Positions 1 to 4,599 of a stretch of 6,573 bases of DNA are shown here, in pieces. A model generated the notes under the pieces. It made no database searches. It was not told the DNA's origin and worked only from the letters and a program-made list of their open reading frames with translations. The position numbers and the translations under genes were made by a program. Source of the DNA: Oscillatoria sp. Prado101 (GTDB taxonomy: Bacteria; Cyanobacteriota; Cyanobacteriia; Cyanobacteriales; Oscillatoriaceae). The DNA lies in the NCBI GenBank assembly GCA_025454445.1, contig JALOOK010000274.1, positions 1 through 6,573 on the forward strand, in the 5' to 3' direction. Positions within the stretch are counted from its first letter, which is position 1, and each line of letters opens with the position of its first letter.

Positions 1-201
1 AAACTTTTGCCTCTCTCCCGAAGCCTTAATTGAGAAACCCGGTTTCTTAGCCCCCGCCAGAAACCGGGTTTCTGCGAAAACTTTTGCCTCTCTCCCGAAC
101 CCTTAATTGAGAAACCCGGTTTCTTAGCCCCCCAGAAACTTAATTGAGAAACCCGGTTTCTTAGCCCCCCCAGAAACTTAATTCAGAAACCCGGTTTCTT
201 A
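1..201. repeat. Cluster of five GAAACCCGGTTTC palindromic repeats
   Basis: Five copies of a 13-base near-palindrome lie at 34-46, 60-72 (inverted), 111-123, 148-160 and 186-198. Each is usually flanked by CTTAATTGA on the left and TTAG plus a C-run on the right. A larger unit starting AAACTTTTGCC at position 1 recurs at 78 (77-base period, one mismatch over about 53 bases). The last three copies follow a 37-38 base period. Copies 1 and 2 are exact reverse complements over 15 bases (33-47 and 59-73) and could form a hairpin with an 11-base loop. Related copies sit at 4391-4418 and 4561-4595, so this is a dispersed family. The array abuts and overlaps the 3' end of the pentapeptide gene. No coding signal is present. 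Confidence 0.9.
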
Positions 202-783
202 CCTCCCCCAGGCGCACGCCGCATCCCGGAGATCGGCATACTTTAAGTCCGCATCCTCTAGTTTGGCGTCGCAGAGGTTGGCTCCCCTTAAATTAGCATG
301 CCTGAGGTTAGCTCCCCTTAAGTCAGTTTGCCTCAAGTCGGCGTTGCTCAAGTTGGCGCGAAATAAGGTAGCATCCTGTAAATTAGCATTTCTTAAATCA
401 GCGCCGCTCAAATCTGCTGCGTATAAAAATGCTTCCTTTAGGTTGGCTTCCCTCAAGTTGGCTTCCCTGAGGTTGACTTCATCTAATTCCGCTTGTTTGA
501 GGTTGGCACTCTCTAAGTCAGCACCACTCAGGTTGGCATACCTGATAGAGGATCTCTTGAGGTTGGCGCGATGTAAGTCTGCGAACCTCAAGTCGGCTTC
601 TCTCAAATCCTCACCCTCTAAGTTGGCGCGACTTAAATCGCATCTCGGACATGCTTTTGTGTCTAGCAACCGATTGATATCGTCACTGTTTTGAGCTAGC
701 ACCGGCACCGCTAACCACACGGGCACTAACAAATTTACAATTGCGATCGGGCTGGCGTTCATAATTCTGTGCATCCAGGACAT
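199..783 (-). CDS. Exported pentapeptide-repeat protein (194 aa)
   Basis: The protein has a signal peptide at residues 1-30: HR near the N-terminus, a hydrophobic stretch, and a probable cleavage site VLA|Q after A30. A short linker with a CPRC motif (C45, C48) follows, then 28 uninterrupted pentapeptides A(D/N)LXX from 49 to 188, and a six-residue tail. Twenty-eight repeats would build about seven coils of a right-handed quadrilateral beta-helix. The family is abundant in cyanobacteria; the signal suggests the periplasm or thylakoid lumen. No enzymatic domain is visible and the function is unknown. The first ATG was chosen because it keeps the positive charge of the signal peptide; M4 and M8 are alternatives and none has a clear Shine-Dalgarno. 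The last two codons and stop lie in the adjoining repeat. The gene is divergent from nth. Identity of the fold is secure, role is not. Confidence 0.9.
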   Translation of the reverse strand: MSWMHRIMNASPIAIVNLLVPVWLAVPVLAQNSDDINRLLDTKACPRCDLSRANLEGEDLREADLRFADLHRANLKRSSIRYANLSGADLESANLKQAELDEVNLREANLREANLKEAFLYAADLSGADLRNANLQDATLFRANLSNADLRQTDLRGANLRHANLRGANLCDAKLEDADLKYADLRDAACAWGR

Positions 784-989
784 TTTGTTGCTATTTCAAA
801 AGCCGTTATTATCTGGCTACTAACTATCGCAGATGCACATTTATTACATAGATATCGGCCTTCAGTCAGGACAAAAGTGCCGGCAATCGCAAGCCGTTGA
901 TCGTAAAAAAACTTAACATTTGGGCGGCACCCCTGCGGGAAGCCAGATTTGCCGGGGCGAACAGCTACCCCTACCCGCTGGAACGCTTG

Positions 990-1018
990 TTGACTTTTAA
1001 ATCAACACGCCCTATACT
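990..1018 (+). promoter_or_regulatory. Probable sigma-70-type promoter of nth
   Basis: TTGACT (990-995) and TATACT (1013-1018) are separated by exactly 17 bases, each matching the housekeeping consensus at five of six positions. The predicted transcript would start near 1025 and carry a leader of about 60 bases ending in a strong Shine-Dalgarno. The -35 box lies in an imperfect inverted repeat, GTTGA (989-993) and TCAAC (1002-1006), which could be an operator. This is prediction from sequence only. Confidence 0.6.
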
Positions 1019-1073
1019 GCTAGATAGCCGGCAGTGGGGATGTCCCTGATTCCGCGCTAAACCCATCCCAGCT

Positions 1074-1080
1074 GAGGAGG
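1074..1080 (+). promoter_or_regulatory. Shine-Dalgarno of nth
   Basis: GAGGAGG lies six bases before the ATG at 1087. It fixes the true start of nth upstream of the frameshift and argues against the in-frame GTG at 1211, which has no comparable site, as the native start. Confidence 0.75.
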
Positions 1081-1086
1081 TTGCCC

Positions 1087-1741
1087 ATGTTGACCGAAAT
1101 CGCCAGCACCCAGCAGCGAGCTTTAGAAATTCTGGAGCGTCTCAAACCTTTGTATTCCGACGCGCCTTGTCCCCTCAATTACGAAAACCCGCGCTCAGCT
1201 GTTACTCGGCGTGATTATGGCGGCGCAGTGCACTGACGCGCTGGTGAACAAAGTCACCCCGGAACTGTTTCACCGGCTCCCCGATGCGGCGGCTATCGCT
1301 GCAGCTAATATAGCAGAAATAGAAGCGATTGTCAAGCCGGTGACATTTTACCGCAACAAAGCGAAGAACATCAAAGCAACTTGCCGGCTGCAGGTGGAGC
1401 GATTTGCAGGTCAGGTGCCGCAAAGCATTGAGGAGTTGGTCACATTACCGGGTGCCGCCAGAAAAACGGCCACGATGGTGCTCCATTACGCTTTCGGGAT
1501 TGATGCCGGTGTGACGGTGGACACTCATGTGAAGCGGTTGAGCGAGCGCCTGGGTTTTAGCAAACAAACCGATTTGGAGCGAATTGAGAAAGATTTGATG
1601 CACATCCTGCCCCAGTCTGAGTGGGGAAATTGCTTTGTTTGCCTCACCTATCACGGGCGGACGGTGTGTGAGGCCCAAAAGCCAGCTTGCGACCAGTGTC
1701 CGGTCGCCAGTTTGTGTCCCAGCAATCCATTAAAAAATTAA
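1087..1741 (+). pseudogene. nth: Endonuclease III (nth), interrupted by a frameshift
   Basis: This is a DNA glycosylase/AP lyase of base-excision repair that removes oxidised pyrimidines. The ATG at 1087 opens a frame encoding a typical N-terminus (ALEILERLKPLYSDAPCPLNYENP), which then stops at 1231-1233. The rest of the protein continues in the next frame from about 1196 (QLLLGVIMAAQCTD), with an open frame from GTG 1211 to TAA 1739-1741. Removing one base between about 1188 and 1195 restores 217 aa, the normal family length. The repaired protein has a helix-hairpin-helix LPGAARKTA with catalytic Lys126, VDTHVKR with catalytic Asp145, and a C-X6-C-X2-C-X5-C iron-sulphur motif (C194, C201, C204, C210). 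All functional residues lie after the break, so the lesion is recent or a sequencing error. Translation from GTG 1211 would lose about 41 residues. The family is certain; intactness is not. Confidence 0.88.
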
Positions 1742-1751
1742 TCATTAAAAC

Positions 1752-1775
1752 TGAAGAAATCTTTCTTCAATTTTT
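1752..1775. terminator. Probable bidirectional terminator, nth / sigF
   Basis: The convergent 46-base gap holds an exact inverted repeat, TGAAGAAA (1752-1759) and TTTCTTCA (1762-1769). It is flanked by TTTTT (1771-1775) on the plus strand and by GTTTTAAT, then further T-runs, on the minus strand. The stem is A/T-rich, so it is weaker than a classical terminator, but the position between two converging stop codons supports the call. Confidence 0.5.
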
Positions 1776-1787
1776 AATGTTTAATTT

Positions 1788-2570
1788 TCACTGTTCAATT
1801 TCCCCGACGCCCATCAGCTGCTTGAGCGTGTCCAGACCTTTCTTGACGCGGCGGGAAACTGTCACCGCACTAATCCCCAAGCGATCTGCGGTTTCCTTTT
1901 GAGTCAAATCATAGAGAAACACGAACTCAAGAATCTGGCGAGTTTTCTCCTCAAGCGTTGCCAGCGCTTGCTGCAAGCGAATCACGTCTTCCTGCGCCAG
2001 CTGGAAACTGCGGTAGTGAGGATCTGGCATCAGTTCCCCCAAGGAGGTAGTGCCTTCTTCCTCATCCTGCATCGGCGCATCCAGACTGAGAGGGGCGCGA
2101 TTGCGAGTGGCCAGCTTGACTTCTTGCCATTCAGTAACAGCAACTCCCAAAGCAGCTGCCACTTCCGCATCGGTGGGCTGGCGCATCAGCTTGGCTTGCA
2201 GCGCCGGCATCAGGCTGGCAGCCTGACTTTGCAGTTCCAGCCACTGGCGGGGAATGCGGACTGAAGGGCTTTTATCTCGCAGGTAGTGCTGAATTTCCCC
2301 CCGGATGTAGGGGATGGCAAAGGAACTGAAAGCGTGTCCCTTGGACATGTCAAACCGCTCAATTGCCCGAATTAAACCGATGCAGCCGACCTGAAGCAAG
2401 TCCTCATAGCTTTCCCCGCACTGGTTGTGCCAGTGGTGGACTTCTTTTCTGACCAGTCCAAAATTGATTTCAACCAACTTGTTGCGCAGTTCCTGCGATC
2501 GGGAATTCTGGTACTGGCGCAATAGTTCCAAGCTTTCACTTTTCAGTTCGTTGGTGACTGTAGTAGCCAT
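1788..2570 (-). CDS. sigF: RNA polymerase sigma factor SigF (group 3)
   Basis: This 260-aa alternative sigma factor directs RNA polymerase to a specific promoter set. Region 2 runs from about residue 28 to 100, with YEDLLQVGCIGLIRAIERFD and FSSFAIPYIRGEIQHYLRDK. Region 3 is about 105-160, followed by an acidic linker (PMQDEEEGTTSLGELMPD). Region 4 spans about 198-253 with the -35-binding helix-turn-helix TQKETADRLGISAVTVSRRVKKGLD. There is no region 1.1, and the whole sequence resembles cyanobacterial SigF, linked in Synechocystis to pilus and motility gene expression. The start was set at ATG 2568-2570 (MATTVTNEL), where SigF homologs begin; the frame stays open up to 2696 but that extension is not family-like. 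No strong Shine-Dalgarno is present. No anti-sigma factor gene lies nearby. The gene converges on nth. Confidence 0.93.
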   Translation of the reverse strand: MATTVTNELKSESLELLRQYQNSRSQELRNKLVEINFGLVRKEVHHWHNQCGESYEDLLQVGCIGLIRAIERFDMSKGHAFSSFAIPYIRGEIQHYLRDKSPSVRIPRQWLELQSQAASLMPALQAKLMRQPTDAEVAAALGVAVTEWQEVKLATRNRAPLSLDAPMQDEEEGTTSLGELMPDPHYRSFQLAQEDVIRLQQALATLEEKTRQILEFVFLYDLTQKETADRLGISAVTVSRRVKKGLDTLKQLMGVGEIEQ

Positions 2571-2614
2571 GATGAGATTCTGGTTGGTAGAGCACTTCAA
2601 AAACGATGCACCTA

Positions 2615-2631
2615 ACTCAGTTTGACTGAGT
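2615..2631. promoter_or_regulatory. Inverted repeat upstream of sigF, possible operator
   Basis: ACTCAGT (2615-2621) and ACTGAGT (2625-2631) are exact reverse complements around a 3-base centre, 45 bases upstream of the sigF start codon. It could be a protein-binding dyad or a hairpin in the sigF leader. No known binding motif was recognised. Confidence 0.35.
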
Positions 2632-2700
2632 GCTGATAGAACCGCTGTGACCGAAAGCACGTCTAATACTGATAAGCAGCACTTTCTCAGCAGCACTCCT

Positions 2701-2729
2701 ATTCTCTAGCTAGGCGAGGAAAGAATCAA
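2701..2729 (-). promoter_or_regulatory. Weak candidate promoter for sigF
   Basis: On the minus strand, TTGATT (2724-2729) and GAGAAT (2701-2706) lie 17 bases apart, each matching four of six consensus positions. The leader would be about 125 bases and include the direct repeat and the dyad. SigF promoters may be read by SigF itself with a different consensus, so this call is tentative. Confidence 0.25.
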
Positions 2730-2822
2730 TATGGCTGCTGTGGCCGGTTCTCAATGGGATTTTGTAGCTGCAATCCAGCCTTTTCGAGATTTTAGACTGC
2801 AGTCAGACAGAGTTACCCATCT

Positions 2823-2845
2823 TTTATTAGATTAAATCTAATAAA
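2823..2845. repeat. 23-base AT-rich perfect palindrome
   Basis: Arms TTTATTAGATT (2823-2833) and AATCTAATAAA (2835-2845) are exact reverse complements around a single base. Eleven-base perfect arms are unlikely by chance. It lies about 210 bases past the psbO stop and 250 bases before the sigF start. It could be a regulator-binding site, a hairpin limiting read-through from psbO, or a cruciform site. Confidence 0.65.
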
Positions 2846-2855
2846 CCAGCCACAA

Positions 2856-2877
2856 CCGTGTTTTTACGGATTTTTTT
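2856..2877 (+). terminator. Candidate orphan terminator on the plus strand
   Basis: CCGT (2856-2859), a six-base loop, ACGG (2866-2869), then A and seven T (2871-2877) have the layout of an intrinsic terminator for plus-strand transcription. The stem is only four pairs and no plus-strand gene lies upstream, so it is either chance or the end of an unannotated short transcript. Confidence 0.25.
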
Positions 2878-3014
2878 AGGATCTCGGGCTGTGCCTTGTG
2901 GAGTCTGCAACCCCGGCTGCCAGACGGCAATCGGCCTGGGAGCGTGGTTGGCCTGCGGAGGGCGAGCCGTTTCGCGGCGGCTGCCCTTCCCAGTAATTTT
3001 ACGGAGAAGTGAGG

Positions 3015-3044
3015 CTGCTGGGGGCGTGTAAGCACCCTCAGCAG
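3015..3044 (-). terminator. Hairpin after psbO, probable terminator or 3' stabiliser
   Basis: Fourteen bases past the psbO stop codon, on the minus strand, CTGCTGAGGGTG (3044-3033) can pair with CGCCCCCAGCAG (3026-3015) across a six-base loop: a 12-pair stem with one mismatch and one G-U. There is no U-run behind it, so it may act as a 3' end stabiliser rather than a classical intrinsic terminator. Two more GC hairpins follow at 2960-2986 and 2913-2934. Confidence 0.5.
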
Positions 3045-3058
3045 TGAGAGAGCAGCAG

Positions 3059-3883
3059 TTACGACGCGGATTGAACCCGACCGTAAAACACGCCGCGAAT
3101 CTTGACTTCTAGAGGTTCTTGGGCTCCCAGGTCAGTATCGGAGGGCTGTTCGCTTTCAAAGATGCCAGCAATCTCACCCGTGGCGCTGTCAACCTTGGAG
3201 ATTTGCAGGGAAATTTTGCCCTTGCTGACCTCAGCACGCTTGACGTTAGCCCGAATTAGCTCCTCACGGTCGGCACCGGCTGGGGTGGCCACGGCGTTGT
3301 CATAGCCGGTGGCTTCCCCGCGACCTTTGGGATCGAGGAAAGAAGAGCCCCGATAGGAGGGGACTTTGAACTGCCCTTCAAAGTCAGTGGAAGTGTTAAT
3401 CTCGTTCAGCCCGGGCTGGCTTGTGGCCACTAAATTTTTGATGGTGAACAGGAAAGGCACTCCCTCGCCCCCAGGCAGCTGCACTGTGATGGCTTGAAAG
3501 TCTATCCCATCCTTTTCCTCAAAGGTGAGGGAACCATCGGAGCCAAATTTCAGTGACCCTTGGATCTGGGTGAGAGTGGAAGTGTACCGAGTCAGCAACT
3601 TACCCGGAACAAATTCCGCCTCTTGCCGCTTATTGAGGGGTTCTTCCTTAACAAAAAAGCTAGTGGGCTGCAGGCACAGATCCGACAAGACGTAGGACTT
3701 GCCCGACTCGATGGCAATAGCACCGCGAGAAGTTTCTTGCAGTGTGGGACAGTTATTGGCGAGCCCGGTGCCTTTGATCTGATCGTAGGTCAGGGGGCCA
3801 TTAGTCTCAGGCCCTTGACTGCAAGCTGTGAGCACACCCAAGCAGAGGGCCAGGAAAGCAACGATAATAGCGCGATATCTCAT
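3059..3883 (-). CDS. psbO: Photosystem II manganese-stabilising protein PsbO
   Basis: PsbO is the 33-kDa extrinsic subunit that caps the oxygen-evolving Mn4CaO5 cluster of photosystem II on the lumenal side. The 274-aa precursor has a signal peptide MRYRAIIVAFLALCLGVLTAC; LTAC at residues 18-21 is a lipobox, so the mature protein may be a lipoprotein beginning at C21. Family landmarks follow in order: the disulphide pair C45 and C70, FFVKEEPLNKRQ (77-88), DGIDFQAITVQLPGGE (125-140), STDFEGQFKVPSYRG (165-179), TGYDNAVA (192-199) and ESEQPSDTDLGAQEP (243-257). Length is normal and nothing is missing. The start was set at ATG 3881-3883, where cyanobacterial PsbO begins; the frame is open 17 codons further up but that extension is not conserved. 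The leader has only a weak GAG before the ATG. Identification is essentially certain. Confidence 0.98.
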   Translation of the reverse strand: MRYRAIIVAFLALCLGVLTACSQGPETNGPLTYDQIKGTGLANNCPTLQETSRGAIAIESGKSYVLSDLCLQPTSFFVKEEPLNKRQEAEFVPGKLLTRYTSTLTQIQGSLKFGSDGSLTFEEKDGIDFQAITVQLPGGEGVPFLFTIKNLVATSQPGLNEINTSTDFEGQFKVPSYRGSSFLDPKGRGEATGYDNAVATPAGADREELIRANVKRAEVSKGKISLQISKVDSATGEIAGIFESEQPSDTDLGAQEPLEVKIRGVFYGRVQSAS

Positions 3884-4265
3884 GGTCAATCTCAATTTCA
3901 AGCGCGAAATTCTCCAATCTGAAAATAGTCCCATTTCTCAGAGCCAAATATAAACAGGCTAATCAATTTGGGTTTAAGCAACTCTGCTGTTGGGCTGACG
4001 CCCAAAAGCTGCAGTGTTACGGCTTGGATGTACTGCCAGACATCCCTTATCCCTGGGCACGATTGACTGGAGAGCGTCAACTGCGCTCGGGATTACTTTT
4101 GTGCCGACGCCAAAAGCTGCCGCCAGCGAGCCTGACTGTCAATCGCTGCTCGCAGCGGTGCAATGCCGCCGGTCGCTGGAATGCTGTGCTAGGTCATTAC
4201 AGAATTGTACATGCCCTTGTTACCTTGTCCTCTGAGTCAGCCGCAGGTCTTTTGCAAACTTTTTC

Positions 4266-4285
4266 AGGTGTTAGGTGTTAGGTGT
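4266..4285. repeat. Heptanucleotide tandem repeat (AGGTGTT)
   Basis: AGGTGTT occurs at 4266-4272 and 4273-4279, followed by a partial AGGTGT at 4280-4285. Short tandem heptamers of this kind are known from filamentous cyanobacteria. The array is noncoding and short. Confidence 0.7.
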
Positions 4286-4385
4286 GGGGCGCGGTTGCGT
4301 TCAGCCCCACCAGCAGCCAGACTGCAGCGATAGAGAACCCCCCACCAGAGAGGGGCCGGTGAAAATCCAGGCCACAGCGTAGCCC

Positions 4386-4418
4386 ATGCCAGAAACCCGG
4401 TCTGTCAAAGAAACCGGG
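4386..4418. repeat. Degenerate GAAACCCGG repeat element
   Basis: The element begins ATGCCAGAAACCCGGT (4386-4401) and continues to AAAGAAACCGGG. CCCGGT (4396-4401) and ACCGGG (4413-4418) are inverted around 11 bases. The first 16 bases are repeated exactly at 4556-4571, and the core matches the array at the start of the window. Confidence 0.7.
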
Positions 4419-4555
4419 CCCCTCAAGGTCTTATGCTTTTAACCTGCTTTTATATTTAAAATAATATCATACATAGCTATTATTACACAAAAATTCTAGA
4501 TAGGAGGTATAGATATGGATAGAGCAAATTAAATGCGCAACACCTTTCCCCCACG

Positions 4556-4596
4556 ATGCCAGAAACCCGGTTAGCGTAGGAGTTACCGGGTTTCTT
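4556..4596. repeat. Inverted-repeat element just past the DUF3352 gene
   Basis: AGAAACCCGGT (4561-4571) and ACCGGGTTTCT (4585-4595) are exact reverse complements with a 13-base spacer. This is a member of the same dispersed family, split by an insert in the centre. It lies four bases past the stop codon of the gene at 4600-6402 and, as RNA, would form an 11-pair hairpin. There is no T-run after it, so a terminator role is possible but unproven. Confidence 0.75.
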
Positions 4597-4599
4597 AAG

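Larger units (their letters stand above)
784..1086. other. Divergent intergenic region, pentapeptide gene / nth
   Basis: This stretch has no supportable ORF. It contains the nth promoter (990-1018) and the nth ribosome binding site (1074-1080). On the minus strand no convincing -35/-10 pair stands out upstream of the pentapeptide gene; AT-rich hexamers occur around 800-860 but none has a good partner at 16-18 bases. Confidence 0.7.
2571..3058. other. Structured intergenic region between psbO and sigF
   Basis: These 488 bases carry no gene I can support. Reading in the direction of psbO and sigF (minus), they hold GC-rich hairpins just after psbO (3015-3044, 2960-2986, 2913-2934), then a 23-base AT palindrome (2823-2845), a weak candidate sigF promoter (2701-2729), a direct repeat of AGCAGCACT (2675-2683, 2689-2697) and a dyad ACTCAGT-TTG-ACTGAGT (2615-2631). 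The region therefore probably combines a psbO 3' untranslated region and the sigF control region; a small RNA is possible but not shown. Confidence 0.6.
3884..4599. other. 716-base intergenic region upstream of psbO
   Basis: No gene with coding character was found on either strand. The part next to psbO (3884-4000) must hold its promoter; on the minus strand TATATT (3952-3947) is the best -10-like hexamer, but I see no matching -35. Further up lie a near-duplicate GACGCC(C)AAAAGCTGC (3997-4012 and 4106-4120), a GC hairpin CGCTGC-TC-GCAGCG (4144-4157), the heptamer repeat (4266-4285), degenerate GAAACCCGG elements (4391-4418 and 4561-4595) and an AT-rich island (about 4436-4535) between them. 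Confidence 0.65.

Noticed and set aside
1..201. CRISPR array
   Set aside because: The repeats are short palindromes, one is inverted, and the spacers are near copies of each other rather than unique; no cas genes.
263..694. 143-codon plus-strand ORF opposite the pentapeptide gene
   Set aside because: Its Leu/Lys/Ser-rich periodic sequence is the antisense of the pentapeptide repeats; no Shine-Dalgarno or family features.
2571..2696. N-terminal extension of SigF (start at 2696)
   Set aside because: The extra 42 residues are not family-like, and SigF homologs begin at MATTVTNEL-type sequence at 2570.
2838..3035. 65-codon minus-strand ORF behind psbO
   Set aside because: Overlaps the hairpin cluster, has no ribosome site, and its Arg-rich composition reflects GC-rich noncoding DNA.
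3560..3922. 120-codon plus-strand ORF opposite psbO
   Set aside because: Entirely antisense to a certain gene, with no recognisable features.
3884..3934. Longer PsbO start at 3934
   Set aside because: It would place 17 residues before a standard signal peptide; cyanobacterial PsbO begins at MRYRA.
4014..4281. Two overlapping plus-strand ORFs of 73 and 85 codons upstream of psbO
   Set aside because: No ribosome site, no recognisable domain, Cys/Arg-rich random-looking composition.
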